Both the position numbers and the translations under genes were made by a program. The notes under the pieces were generated by a model. The model worked only from the letters and a program-made list of their open reading frames with translations, was not told the DNA's origin and did no database searches. Below, piece after piece: positions 1-9,776 of a DNA stretch of 64,000 nucleotides. Source of the stretch: Hondaea fermentalgiana (taxonomy: Eukaryota; Sar; Bigyra; Thraustochytrida; Thraustochytriidae); contig NPFB01000009.1 in assembly GCA_014084085.1 (NCBI GenBank), positions 472,134-536,133 on the forward strand, in the 5' to 3' direction. Positions within the stretch are counted from its first letter, which is position 1; each line of letters opens with the position of its first letter.

Positions 1-2
1 CG

Positions 3-410
3 GCGCGCCGGGCCTGCGGCGCGGCGCCCTGTGCGGCGGACATGGGCATGTCCGCGAAGCTGGCCCGGCAGCAGCTGGCGCAGCAGCAGCAGCTGGCGCA
101 GGCGCGCGGCATGGTGACGATGCGGAGCAAGGACCCTGGCGACATGAAGCGCAAGGAACGTAGGGATAAGCGGCGACGCACGTCGCAGGAATTCAAGCAG
201 CCGCTGCAGAAGATGACCATGCAGGTGATGAGCAACGGGGCCACCGTGCAGGTGCCCAACATGCACCCTGAAGCCTTTCCCGTGTGGCGTCTTCGTACTG
301 ACACGGCCAACGGTGCCGCGTGGATGTCGCCCAGGGCCCGCGAGGAGCAGCTTCGCGCCGCCGAGGAGCGCCGGCGCGAGCAGGCCGAAAAGAGGAAAAG
401 ACGAGGCTGA
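3..410 (+). CDS. Hypothetical basic protein, 5' end cut by window edge
   Basis: The frame is open from the left edge and ends with TGA at 408-410. The first visible ATG is at 42 (122 codons), but no in-frame stop precedes it, so the protein probably starts outside the window. The visible part is rich in Gln and Ala, then strongly basic (KRKERRDKRRR around residues 36-46 from the ATG), and ends in a charged Arg/Glu helix (REEQLRAAEERRREQ) and KRKRRG. A middle block (residues ~57-80) reads as a short beta-type segment followed by MHPEAFPVW. The size, charge and Arg-rich start would suit a small mitochondrial ribosomal protein, but I cannot assign a family. It is convergent with the acetyltransferase gene downstream. 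Coding status is likely; function is unknown. Confidence 0.5.
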   Translation, partial: ARRACGAAPCAADMGMSAKLARQQLAQQQQLAQARGMVTMRSKDPGDMKRKERRDKRRRTSQEFKQPLQKMTMQVMSNGATVQVPNMHPEAFPVWRLRTDTANGAAWMSPRAREEQLRAAEERRREQAEKRKRRG

Positions 411-757
411 GTTTAAAATCCTTTGGCTCACACCTGCCTGGCGGCAAGGAGCAAAGACGATAAAGAAAAAGACACGAATGGAAAACCATGGGCACTGCTG
501 CACGTGGGACTACACACATATAGACATTTATGAACTTGCGAAATAGAAATGCATGACTGTTCGCTTTCCCGCCGCCTGCAACGTCCAAAATCTTGGACCT
601 GCGGCCACACTTGACTCGAACTCGGACTCTGACTCGGACTCGGACTTGACTTTATTCTACTCAATCCATCCTATAGACTTGGTCTGGCTGACCCGCAGGT
701 GAGACTCGACACATTTGGCTCAACTCGACACATTTGGCTCAACTCGACACATTTGGC
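411..757. other. Convergent intergenic region
   Basis: This spacer separates two convergent genes and probably holds both 3' UTRs. It contains a degenerate GACTCG-type hexamer run around 613-655 and the start of a 19-bp tandem repeat. I see no gene in it. Confidence 0.5.
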
Positions 758-760
758 TCA
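704..760. repeat. 19-bp tandem repeat, three exact copies
   Basis: The unit ACTCGACACATTTGGCTCA is repeated three times without mismatch. The last three bases of the third copy (758-760) are the complement of the TGA stop of the minus-strand acetyltransferase gene, so the array starts exactly at that stop and runs into its 3' UTR. Confidence 0.9.
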
Positions 761-1960
761 CCTCTCGTGCCAGAAGGTGGAGAAAAAATTTGACACGTGC
801 TGCACAAAGGCTGCCCACAACGTCTTGGGCGAAGTATCTGGCTTGGCCTCTCCGAGGAATTTGGCATACAAATAGGCGTCATAGGAACGACCATCGATGC
901 GATAGAAATCCGTGAGCGTCTCAACGCGTCTAAAGCCGTGGCGCTCGTAAAATCGTAAGGCTGCCTCATTATAAGTGATAACATGAAGGTACACGACGCC
1001 GCAGGCAGGATTGGACGCAGCAGTCTCAATTACGTAGTTCAAGAGCTTGCTGCCTACGCCGGAGCGCCGACAATACGGATGTGTCGCGATTGTCAGCACG
1101 TAGCAGCCAAGGTAGTATCCCATTTGCTTTGATGCAGCCGAGAGGCGAGGCTGCTCGATATCGTTCTCGTTGAGACTGCGGAGCTGCGCCGAAATGCCCC
1201 CAAGCAAAATAGTTTCCATTTCTTGATCATTGTCTGTCCGCGGCCAACGAAGATGCGCATCTGGAATCACACACTCGACGCCAATTTCATCCATCATTGG
1301 CCCAGAAGTGGTGGTGGTGGTGGTGGTGGTGGAAGAGGAGTAGGTGGAGGAAGAGGAAGAGGAGGAAGAGAGGTTTGACGACCTCGGTTCGCTCGAACTT
1401 GCGACGGCGTTGGAAGGCCCCAGACTTGATGAGCAGTTGTTGCCATCTCGGTACTGGTGATCCTGAAGGAGATGATGTTGCCCTTGCGCGTGTAAACTGG
1501 GCAAATCAAATCGCTTTGGACGCTGTTTGTGCGCGACTCTGGTAATAAGCGGTTTTTCCTGGTACGTGCGTTTGCCCAAATCCATGTAAAATTTGTCATT
1601 GTACTTGACAGGAAAGCACATCTCGTGAAGGCGTCGGAGAACACCGACGTCGCCCTCGGCCAGTTCGGCGTACGTGGGCGCATGTATGTCTTGCGAGGTC
1701 CCTTTCGCATGCTCATAATCGCCCCACGACGCGGGCCGCGGCCTTCGTGCCCCAGCCGCTGCTGTGCACGGTGCAAGTGCGTCCGTCCCGGCCGCCACGA
1801 TTTGCGTTCCGAGGTCTGCGTGGTCAGAAGCCTCGACGAGGCCTGTCGCGTGCACCGGGTCGGTGTTCCCGCGCTCGAGCGCGTCCGCTTCCACGCGTAT
1901 CTCGAGGGCGCGGTCCCCCCCTACCGCATCCTCGTCGCGGCCGGCAAGCGTCGTCGCCAT
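758..1960 (-). CDS. NAA60: N-alpha-acetyltransferase 60 (NAA60/HAT4) family GNAT enzyme
   Basis: This 400-aa protein is predicted to transfer acetyl from acetyl-CoA to N-termini of membrane proteins facing the cytosol, the known role of NAA60. An N-terminal GNAT segment (LRRLHEMCFPVKYNDKFY, residues ~108-125) matches the FP-x-x-Y substrate-loop region of the family. The acetyl-CoA loop RRSGVGSKLL lies near residues 298-307 and is followed by YLHVITYNEAALRFYERHGF, a family hallmark. The C-terminus (TLWAAFVQHVSNFFSTFW) is an amphipathic helix; human NAA60 uses such helices to bind the Golgi. A Ser/Thr-rich insert at ~194-217, partly coded by a GTG/CAC microsatellite, splits the GNAT fold. It is longer than human NAA60 (about 240 aa) because of this insert and a ~100-aa N-terminal extension. 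The start is the ATG at 1958-1960. Confidence 0.85.
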   Translation of the reverse strand: MATTLAGRDEDAVGGDRALEIRVEADALERGNTDPVHATGLVEASDHADLGTQIVAAGTDALAPCTAAAGARRPRPASWGDYEHAKGTSQDIHAPTYAELAEGDVGVLRRLHEMCFPVKYNDKFYMDLGKRTYQEKPLITRVAHKQRPKRFDLPSLHAQGQHHLLQDHQYRDGNNCSSSLGPSNAVASSSEPRSSNLSSSSSSSSTYSSSTTTTTTTTSGPMMDEIGVECVIPDAHLRWPRTDNDQEMETILLGGISAQLRSLNENDIEQPRLSAASKQMGYYLGCYVLTIATHPYCRRSGVGSKLLNYVIETAASNPACGVVYLHVITYNEAALRFYERHGFRRVETLTDFYRIDGRSYDAYLYAKFLGEAKPDTSPKTLWAAFVQHVSNFFSTFWHER

Positions 1961-2439
1961 GAGCGAAATCTGAGCAAGACCAACCCCCCTTACCTCGTCT
2001 TGCCGCGCTCGGGCTCGCTTTGCCGTACGGCAGTGCGGACCTTGCCCTCGGCGCTCGCACGTGGTAGCGTCCTGCGTCTGAGACTCGCGACTGCTGCTGC
2101 GACTCCTCGAATCACGTACTGCTCGCTCGGCGTCGCAACGAAAAGAAAAAGAAGTTCGGACTCATCCATGTCCAGCCTGACCTGACAGCAATTATACTAC
2201 GTATACTTCAACGCTAGAATTCGGAACATAATGCAAAGAATTACGAGCAAGGAGTTAGAATCTGATGCTCGTCGGGGAGCAAGCACATGGTGTCGCCGAG
2301 ATCGAGTTATGCAATCCACACCCCGAGGTGCAAATGAGGGCGGTCTCTGACAGGGGGGAGTCAGGAATGACGTGGCATGGGCCGGTGATAAAGCGCCGCC
2401 ATTTTCTTTACAAAGCGAGGAAGCTTCTCGTTGTGTCCG
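1961..2439. other. Intergenic region between tandem minus-strand genes
   Basis: This should hold the NAA60 promoter and 5' UTR and the 3' end of the LRR gene. No further gene or notable repeat is seen. Confidence 0.4.
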
Positions 2440-4098
2440 TCAGGAAAGCGAGAGATCTGCGTCGAGTGCAGCTTCGGCAAGCAAGTCGCTCCTTTCATTT
2501 GCTCTTGCGTTGAGTCGCGCGCGAGCTGCTTCTCGAGCATCGCGAATGTTGGCACTTTCAGCATCATCAATTTCCTCGCGTATGGCGCGCGAAGCAAGCT
2601 CTTTTCGCTTAATATCCTGCCACACGGAAGGTCGCTCGCGTGCGAGGAGACGGAGTTTACCTGCGTACGCGTCCGTCTCAGCCTTGATGAGAACGCGTTG
2701 CTCAAGGGCCGATCGAAGTCGCAAGAGTTCCTCTTCATGCGTCTTTGCACGAGCAGCATCTGCCGCATCCAGATAGGCTTGCCACTGTTTGTGTCCATCA
2801 ATGGACCCGAGAAAGGAAGCATCGTATTCATGCGGATTTTCTGCAAGGTCCTGAATGTACTGAATGCATTCCTCGAGCTCAGCTTCCATGCTTTTGCGGT
2901 ATGCGACAAAAGCGTTCTCAATTTCTTGTTCCCGTTTGCGTAGCATGTCAAGAGCAGCCTGTTTCTGGCGCGCTTCCATCTCGATCCATCGCATATAGTG
3001 AGTGCTCGTTTCGTGAACAATATGATTCATGTCAGCCTGAAGCTTTCGTTGCTTCCATTGGTCCCGTGCGCCTTTTGTGACCTTGGCGCTGTCGAATTTC
3101 ACGATGGAGGGATTCTCGTAAATGACCATGCGATAATTGCGTTCGCGCGAGACGGGATTGCCCAAAAGTTTTAGCTCTTCGAGCTTGGGAAGGCAGAGAA
3201 TAATGTCACGCACTTCGAGAAGGTCGTCGAGCTGATTGCTTGCGAGGTCGAGCGTGCACAACGTCTGAACTCGCGCAAGATCGGCAATATCCTGCAGCAT
3301 GTTGCTGGCCAGATTTAGGGATTCCAGGCTTCGGAGAGTAGCAACACCTTGCAATACGGCGAACTGGTTTCCTCGCAAGTTTAGGCTGCGGAGGTTCACG
3401 AGCTCATCAAGCCTTGGAAGCGTAGAAAGCTTGTTGCAGCTTAAATCGAGTTCGCACAAATGAGTACAGCCACTGACAAAGTTGTCGGGCAATGCTTCAA
3501 TACCATTACGTGCCATCTTGAGCACAGTGAGACCAGCAAAGACAGCGACTGAATGGGGTCTGCGAATCTGGTTTAGTGACAGGTCCAGACTACGCAGGCC
3601 TGCAGCGCACGTCTCAAAAGCGTTGGGAATACTTTCAAAGTAGTTGAGCGAGGCATCGATGTGGACATAGGTAATGGGAGTATCGTTTTCATCATGCATG
3701 TCAAAATCGAGCTTGGAAGTCTCGCGAAGTCTGCACATGTGAAGGTCGACCTGTGCAATAATAGATTTGCCATTTGCTAATTCTTCTCTTTCTGCTTCGG
3801 GAACGTGCCAGGAGCGCAAGAGTCTTGCGTGCGTGGCGTTGGCCACATCAAGTTTCTTGAAGCGCGCTGCAACGACGTTTGTGTTACTTGGTGATGCACG
3901 ATTCCCGGTTGCTGCAGCAGCTCTGTGGCCTAAAAGTTGCTTCGCACCGTTTATAAGAGCGGGCCGCTGTCGTCGTTGGCTTCGGTACACCGAGGAAGGT
4001 GTTGGTTCTTCTTGCCTGTCGTTCACCTCAGCATCTTGAACGCGTCCCGGTGACATCTGTGAATTGTTCGTCGTTGAGGATTGCGCGTCGTCGTCCAT
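2440..4098 (-). CDS. SDS22-like leucine-rich repeat protein with C-terminal coiled coil
   Basis: This 552-aa protein begins with a polar segment, then has about seven LRRs at residues ~166-320 of the short SDS22 type (for example LCELDLSCNKLSTLPRL, LRSLNLRGNQFAVL, LESLNLASNMLQDI). An LRR-cap follows (GNPVSRERNYRMVIYENPSIVKFD). The remaining ~210 residues are a highly charged helical or coiled-coil region. This architecture is shared by axonemal and centrosomal LRR proteins such as DRC3/LRRC48 and by other scaffold LRR proteins. The LRR surface probably binds a partner and the coiled coil probably dimerises. I cannot pick one orthologue. The start is the ATG at 4096-4098 (MDDDAQ); the frame extends 15 nt upstream but without an ATG. 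It is divergent from AMP deaminase. Confidence 0.8.
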   Translation of the reverse strand: MDDDAQSSTTNNSQMSPGRVQDAEVNDRQEEPTPSSVYRSQRRQRPALINGAKQLLGHRAAAATGNRASPSNTNVVAARFKKLDVANATHARLLRSWHVPEAEREELANGKSIIAQVDLHMCRLRETSKLDFDMHDENDTPITYVHIDASLNYFESIPNAFETCAAGLRSLDLSLNQIRRPHSVAVFAGLTVLKMARNGIEALPDNFVSGCTHLCELDLSCNKLSTLPRLDELVNLRSLNLRGNQFAVLQGVATLRSLESLNLASNMLQDIADLARVQTLCTLDLASNQLDDLLEVRDIILCLPKLEELKLLGNPVSRERNYRMVIYENPSIVKFDSAKVTKGARDQWKQRKLQADMNHIVHETSTHYMRWIEMEARQKQAALDMLRKREQEIENAFVAYRKSMEAELEECIQYIQDLAENPHEYDASFLGSIDGHKQWQAYLDAADAARAKTHEEELLRLRSALEQRVLIKAETDAYAGKLRLLARERPSVWQDIKRKELASRAIREEIDDAESANIRDAREAARARLNARANERSDLLAEAALDADLSLS

Positions 4099-4373
4099 CT
4101 TTGCGAGGCCCAAAAAGTGCTCTTTTCAAACTTTTGACTTCTTCGCTTGAAATCTCGCTTTAGCATATACTGCTCGCTCGCTTGCGTGTTTGCACGATCC
4201 TTTGTCGCATGCGCGCTTCCCAGCGTCTGCGTTTGATATTCAAATGGCACCACGCGGCACCGCGTTTGCGTTCAAGTCCGAATCCGAGTCGCTCTTCCGC
4301 GCGCTCTTCTGGTTCGGGTCCGCGAGAGTCCCTCAATCGATCGATGAACGGCCATTTTTGTCCTTTCCCCAAC

Positions 4374-4391
4374 AACTAGTGCGCACTAGTT
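4374..4391. repeat. Perfect 18-bp palindrome
   Basis: AACTAGTGCGCACTAGTT is its own reverse complement. It lies in the divergent region, nearer the LRR gene. It could be a dimeric transcription-factor site; no other support is available. Confidence 0.6.
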
Positions 4392-4759
4392 TCTAGACTA
4401 TGTTTTATGTTGCGTCGCAAGATATTCCACCCTTGCACTGTCTGAAAAGCCTCGTCCCAGCCACCAGCGACTGCGAGCGGCAGGCCCCGGTCTCGAGCCG
4501 CGTTGCGCGCACGCTCGAACGACTCGCGCGGCTGCGGCTGCGGCGTGCATTCAGCGCGGCCGCGCGCTCGTGGCTGTCTCCCCGCGGCGGTCGCAGTGGC
4601 AGCGGCGGTCGCGGCCGCTGGCCTGGACGCGTGGTCCCGAGGTCTCGCTCGCCAGGCTTGCGTGCCGGGTCCAGGATCGCAAAACTAGATCCCAAATTCA
4701 AAACCCAAACCAAAGCCCGCCAGGCGCAAATTCAAATTCGAATCGCGCGACCCTGCCGG

Positions 4760-4792
4760 CCGCGAGGAGGCCGCGAGGAGGCCGCGAGGAGG
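4760..4792. repeat. 11-bp tandem repeat, three copies
   Basis: CCGCGAGGAGG is repeated three times exactly, in GC-rich upstream DNA. Confidence 0.85.
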
Positions 4793-5153
4793 ACCGCGCG
4801 CCCGGCCGACGTCGACGTGGCGGCGAGTCCGTCTGGAGGACGCCGAGCGCGGCAGCTTGGTGCGCGCTGTTCTCCGTTTGGCGAGTGTTCCTCGGCGGCG
4901 GCGACGCGACCCTCTCGCTCCCTTTTGTGTTGTTGCTACTAGGCTAGTTACTACGAAGATAGAAGCTGTTGAAGCAAGTTGAAAGCGGATACTACCGGCA
5001 AAAGCTCATCGAGGCGGAGCGCGCGCGGCAGAACTGCTGCGCCGCGCTGCGAGCTGCAATACGCGCGACATCGAGGCCTTGTAGAGGCTTCCCGCGCGGA
5101 CGAACGGACGTGCGGAGCCCGATTTGGCTGACGTGGATACAGAGCGAGGCGCG

Positions 5154-7700
5154 ATGAGCGAAGCGGACGAGAAAAAGGCTGACGGCGCGACAGCGGTCAA
5201 GATGCAACGCGGCGCGAGCCCAACGCTGACGCGACTTGGCGCTGAGGGCAGCGGCGAAGGAGAGCTAGGCGCGTCGGGCGCCATTGCAGTCCCCGGGAAA
5301 TCGGCAGTGCCTTCGTCTTCGGTGTCTGCGGCTTCGGGAGGCTCGAGCGTGAGCGGAAGCCCGCGACCCCGGGAGGTGCCCCATGTCCTGGCGCTGGACG
5401 CCGAGCAGCTTGAGATGCAGTCGCGGCAGAGCGCCTTGGAGCGCGAGAAGATGCAGGTCTTTGACCTCATTCGCCGCAAACAGAGCGTGAGTCCTCGGCA
5501 TCGCACACGGTCCAAGGGCGGAAGTTTTGAAGATACGCGCCAAGAGAGCGCTGCGAGCTTTGGATCTGAACGGGGACATCAAGGACTTCTTGATGGAGGA
5601 GCCTTGAGCGACGGCGAGATTGACGAGGACGGCGGTGCGGGCGAGAAGGATGTCGAGGGCGCGGAGGGCGGTGATGACTTGGCTGAGATTTTCGTGCCGG
5701 ATATTCCGGTTCATGGCGCGGAAGAGGGCCTCGAAGAAGTGATGGATCGCTTCCAGCGCGTGTCGATCGACGACTCGGATGCCCCGATCTCGCAAGAGAC
5801 CAAGGAGGTCTGCAGCCGTCTTTTGGAGGCGACAGAATTTCGTAAAAAGTACCAGCGTAATTCGAACGAGGGCAAGCCGTATTGGGGTGGTCTTGACGAG
5901 AGCAAGTTCGAGGCAGCGTATGTGCGCGAGCGAGAGGCCCTCCAACAACGCAAGGGCCCATCAGCGTTCCGGCGTCGTCTCGACCCGCCCTTTGTGCCCT
6001 TTCCTGCATCGGAGGAAGAGAGTCTTTGGACAAAGCGGCAAAAGCTCGGCCCGAGCGATTTCCAAGTTGGTTTTGTAGACGGTGTGATGCAGGTGACCGT
6101 GGGCGAGGGCGCCAAGTCGCTTTGGGCCAAAGGAGAGGCTGCGACGCTTTCGCAGCCGCCGACGGTGACGGAATTCTACAATGACCTGTTCACCCTTGTG
6201 GGCACGGTCCACGATGCGGCGTGCAAGTCGCTGTGCTATCAGCGGCTTGAGCTGCTCGAGTCGTTGTTTTCCCTGCACCGACTGCTGAATGCGGAGCGCG
6301 AGAATGAGGTGCAAAAGGCAGTTCCTCATCGCGACTTTTACAATGTGCGAAAAGTAGACACACACATTCACCACTCGGCCATCATGAACCAAAAGCACCT
6401 CTTGCGCTTTATCAAGAGCAAGCTGAAAAAGTGTCCGAACGAGGTCGTCATTAAGCGCGACGGCAAATTTTTGACGCTGTCCGAGGTCTTTCGTTCCCTC
6501 AAGCTCACGGCGTACGACCTGAGCATCGACACGCTCGACATGCACGCCAGCGACACCTTTCACCGTTTCGATCGATTTAACCTCAAGTACAATCCGATTG
6601 GGGAGTCGCGTCTGCGCGAGATCTTCATCAAGACGGATAACCTGCTGGCTGGCCGGTATTTGGCGGAGATCACCAAGGAGGTGTTTTCGGACGCGGAGGC
6701 CAACAAATACGTCATGATGGAGCCGCGCGTATCCGTATACGGCCGTAACCCTCTCGAGTGGGCCAAGCTGGGCACGTGGTACGCCACGAACGAGCTGGCG
6801 TCACCGAACGTCCGGTGGATGGTGCAGATTCCGCGTCTGTATGCAGTGTACAAGGCGACGGGCCAAGTGCAGAATTTTCAGGACATGTTGACGAACATCT
6901 TTGAGCCGCTCTTTGCGGTGACGCTCGACCCAGGCTCGAATCCTGAGCTGGACAATTTCCTGAACATGGTGACTGGGTTTGACTGCGTCGACGACGAGAG
7001 CAAGCTAGAACGCAACACCTCGCATGACCTTCCCTTGCCCAGCGACTGGGATCGGCCAGAGAACCCACCGTACTCGTACTGGGTTTACTACATTTATGCA
7101 AACCTGTACACGTTGAACGGTCTTCGGCGCAAGCTTGGCATGTCGGAGTTTTCCTTTCGGCCTCATGCAGGCGAAGCTGGTGACTTTAATAACCTCGCGG
7201 CCACCTTTTTGTGCGCGAGCGGGATCAATCACGGCATTTTGCTGCGCAAGGCGCCGACGTTGCAGTATCTGTACTACCTGACGCAAATCGGCATGGCGCT
7301 GTCGCCGACATCGAACTGCAAGCTGTTTCTGGATTACCAGGCGAACCCTTTTCCGACCTTTTTCGCGCGTGGTCTCAACGTGAGTCTGTCTACGGACGAC
7401 CCGCTCTTGCTGCACCTTTCCAAGGACCCGCTCGTGGAGGAGTATAGCATTGCGTCGCAGATTTGGCGTCTTTCCTCGACGGACGTTTGTGAGATTGCCA
7501 AGAACTCGGTGCTGCAATCGGGCTATGAGCATCCGTACAAGCGTCACTTTCTCGGTGAGGGCTACCTCGAGTCGGACTCGAAGCACTGCGGCAATAACAT
7601 TACGCACACCAATGTGCCGAACATTCGCGTGCTGTACCGTCGCGAGCGTTTGCAAGCGGAGTGGGACTATGTGCGTTATCGCGCGAACGCGGAAATTTAG
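5154..7700 (+). CDS. AMPD: AMP deaminase
   Basis: This 848-aa enzyme hydrolyses AMP to IMP and ammonia in the purine nucleotide cycle in the cytosol. The first ~270 residues are a divergent, acidic and Ser-rich regulatory region. The C-terminal catalytic TIM barrel is well conserved. It has the zinc site THIHHSAIMNQKHLLRFIK near residues 402-420, FRPHAGEAGD near 670, SPTSNCKLFLDY near 717, and LNVSLSTDDPL near 741-751, which holds the catalytic and metal aspartates. EEYSIASQIWRLS and NSVLQSGY close the domain, as in yeast AMD1 (810 aa) and animal AMPDs. The start is the ATG at 5154, the first ATG after an in-frame TAG at 5082. It is convergent with the gene at 7914. Confidence 0.96.
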   Translation: MSEADEKKADGATAVKMQRGASPTLTRLGAEGSGEGELGASGAIAVPGKSAVPSSSVSAASGGSSVSGSPRPREVPHVLALDAEQLEMQSRQSALEREKMQVFDLIRRKQSVSPRHRTRSKGGSFEDTRQESAASFGSERGHQGLLDGGALSDGEIDEDGGAGEKDVEGAEGGDDLAEIFVPDIPVHGAEEGLEEVMDRFQRVSIDDSDAPISQETKEVCSRLLEATEFRKKYQRNSNEGKPYWGGLDESKFEAAYVREREALQQRKGPSAFRRRLDPPFVPFPASEEESLWTKRQKLGPSDFQVGFVDGVMQVTVGEGAKSLWAKGEAATLSQPPTVTEFYNDLFTLVGTVHDAACKSLCYQRLELLESLFSLHRLLNAERENEVQKAVPHRDFYNVRKVDTHIHHSAIMNQKHLLRFIKSKLKKCPNEVVIKRDGKFLTLSEVFRSLKLTAYDLSIDTLDMHASDTFHRFDRFNLKYNPIGESRLREIFIKTDNLLAGRYLAEITKEVFSDAEANKYVMMEPRVSVYGRNPLEWAKLGTWYATNELASPNVRWMVQIPRLYAVYKATGQVQNFQDMLTNIFEPLFAVTLDPGSNPELDNFLNMVTGFDCVDDESKLERNTSHDLPLPSDWDRPENPPYSYWVYYIYANLYTLNGLRRKLGMSEFSFRPHAGEAGDFNNLAATFLCASGINHGILLRKAPTLQYLYYLTQIGMALSPTSNCKLFLDYQANPFPTFFARGLNVSLSTDDPLLLHLSKDPLVEEYSIASQIWRLSSTDVCEIAKNSVLQSGYEHPYKRHFLGEGYLESDSKHCGNNITHTNVPNIRVLYRRERLQAEWDYVRYRANAEI

Positions 7701-7913
7701 ACGCGAACGTGGAAATCAGGAAAGCTTTATTTCTTGCACCAAAAGAAAGGATTCAAGGCCGAAATGAAACGATGCAGCGCACCATGCGAGCGTTGTTTTC
7801 TCGAGCCCAACAGCGACAGAAGAGAACTTTGAAGAAAAAAAGAATAGAAGATCAGTTTACACTATATAAGAACACATCGCGGCGCTTGAAAGAAATAATT
7901 GCTGTCGCAGAGC

Positions 7914-8597
7914 TTAGGGCTTGGGCCGCACCGGCGGTTTTGATAGAATCGAGAGGTTTGGTGGTGGGTCGCTTGCGCTGGCTGTGACATGGAGCCCGAG
8001 TATCCTGCATACAGCTTTGAGGTCATACGATTGCACAGCCTTGACAAGAAGAGCAGATTCTGCGGTATGGTTTGGCTTTTGCATTTCCTTGATGGCATCG
8101 GAAATAAGAGGAGCGAGCTCGGAGGGATCGTATCGAATGCCGTAGACGGACTTGATGCCAGCACAGGTTTGTTTGGCAAGGAGGGTGACGCGCTTGACAG
8201 CATGTTCACGCTTGGCCTTTTCGTCTTCGACTTGCTGAAGACGCTCGGCGCGTTCACGCCAGGGAGCGCCACGGCGTCGCTCTGCGAGCCAGACCTCGGC
8301 TGCGCCAGGATTGGCTTTGATTTTTCGTCGTTCTCGCTGGTCGGCCTGAGCCGCAGCTGCCTCTGCTGTCGCTACGACCCAGTCTTGCGGCACAATGGCG
8401 AGCGAGAGGGTGTTGTTGGCATTGGTTGAGCGCGAGGTCTCAAGTTCGCTCTGTCCCTTGAAGCGGCTTGACGCAGCTGACGCGGGCGAGGCAGCGCCGC
8501 CAAGGTGCCAGGGTTGCGGACCAGGTCCGGTTCCTGTGCCGTCGGCAAAGACCTCGTTGCGGACCGCGAACGGGTCCTTGCGACGCGGGACCTTCAT
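7914..8597 (-). CDS. Hypothetical protein with helical charged core
   Basis: This 227-aa protein starts at the ATG 8595-8597 (MKVPRRKDPF). I do not recognise a family. The N-terminal 60 residues are Gly/Pro/Ser-rich and probably disordered. Residues ~70-135 are Ala/Arg/Glu-rich helix (AAAAQADQRERRKIK, WRERAERLQQVEDEKAKRE). Residues ~140-205 look folded, with hydrophobic periodicity (LLAKQTCAGIKSVYGIRYDP, LLVKAVQSYDLKAVCRILGL). The tail is Pro-rich and basic. No signal peptide or membrane segment is present. It converges with AMP deaminase 213 bp away. It is most likely a real gene because the frame has balanced composition, unlike the spacers nearby. Confidence 0.65.
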   Translation of the reverse strand: MKVPRRKDPFAVRNEVFADGTGTGPGPQPWHLGGAASPASAASSRFKGQSELETSRSTNANNTLSLAIVPQDWVVATAEAAAAQADQRERRKIKANPGAAEVWLAERRRGAPWRERAERLQQVEDEKAKREHAVKRVTLLAKQTCAGIKSVYGIRYDPSELAPLISDAIKEMQKPNHTAESALLVKAVQSYDLKAVCRILGLHVTASASDPPPNLSILSKPPVRPKP

Positions 8598-8642
8598 GGG
8601 AAAGCGAGAAGAAGCGCGCCGCCTTCAGCTCTTGCTGTCTGG

Positions 8643-8682
8643 TGTTTGTTTGTTTGTTTGTTTGTTTGTTTGTTTGTTTGTT
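8643..8682. repeat. (TTTG)n microsatellite
   Basis: About ten copies of the tetranucleotide occur in tandem. Confidence 0.95.
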
Positions 8683-9750
8683 CACGCGAGTGAGTGGTAA
8701 TGATTTTTTCTGGCTTGCCTCTTTGCTCCCTAACAACAGAGAGCGCGCATCCGTCTTATCCGTTGTGTACTATCGTGCACGATAACATAAAAAGTCTTTC
8801 TTTTCTTTTCTTTTCTTTTCCTTTTTTTTTTTTCCATCTCTGGCTGGCCATGGTGGCTGTGGCTGGCACTGGTGGTGGCTGTGGCAGGCTGTTTATGGAC
8901 ATGGTGGATTGGATCGACCAGCCACAGCCACAGGGTCGAAGACTTGCCACTGCACGCTGCAGCTGCCGCAAGGTCATCTGCAGCTGCCAACAGCGAGCCG
9001 AGCCGCAGCCGCCGCAGCCGCTGACAGCTGCAGCTCGTCTTCGCACTGCTCCCGGCAGGGCAGGGCAGGGCCTACTTCATTCACGGCCGCGTGCGAGCAT
9101 CAGCATGCAGCACAGATGCGTGCGCGCGTGCGTGAGTGCGTGCGTGGGTTTTTGTGTGTGAGAGTGTGTGTGCGTGTTAGTTGGTTGGTCGAAATAAAAC
9201 ACAATCTATAAGCAAAACCCAATTTGCGTATAGGCAAAAAAAAGTGAAACAAACATAAAAAAGCCAAAAAAGCAATGCCCCCAAGATCTCACCCCATACC
9301 CCCCATCCAGAAGGCAGCCTCAGCATCGCCACCCTTCCCAAGGGGGGTACGAGAGCACCTTTCCCCGCCGACGATTCCTCGGGTCCCTGAGCACCCACTC
9401 GACTCCTGCACACGCGAGCACGAACGAGAACCTCCTCTTTTGCCCCGCGGCGGCCGCTCTCCGCGCCGCCACTGCCAGCTGCAGAGCGCCGCTCCGCTTT
9501 CCGCTCTCCGCGCCCCGCGCGCCTCGCGTCGCTCCTGTCTCGCCGTCGCGACGCTCGCGAGTCCCGCGCGGTCTTCAAGATCGACGTCGCTGCCGTTTTT
9601 TCCGAGCGCGCGACCCCTCGTCCGTCTGTTCCACAAGTGTCTCTCCTTCCCGTCCTCGGCACGCAGGTAGATCTGGCCCGGGGCTCTTTCTTGGCGCGCG
9701 CCTCTTCGCGCTCCCGCGCAGCGCAGCGCGTAGCCGCATCCCCCGCGCAA

Positions 9751-9776
9751 GCAGCAGCAGCAGCAGCAGCAGCAGC
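9751..9776. repeat. (CAG)n-type microsatellite
   Basis: Uninterrupted GCA/CAG triplets occur in non-coding DNA. Confidence 0.9.

Larger units (their letters stand above)
4099..5153. other. Divergent promoter region between LRR gene and AMP deaminase
   Basis: About 1 kb lies between two genes transcribed away from each other, so it should contain both promoters and 5' UTRs. It is GC-rich. It holds a perfect 18-bp palindrome (4374-4391) and an 11-bp unit CCGCGAGGAGG repeated three times (4760-4792). A CTACTAGGCTAG stretch lies near 4936-4948. The reading frames here are low-complexity and unconvincing. Confidence 0.5.

Noticed and set aside
5124..5153. Ten extra codons upstream of AMP deaminase from a TTG
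   Set aside because: Non-ATG start; the ATG at 5154 is the first after an in-frame stop.
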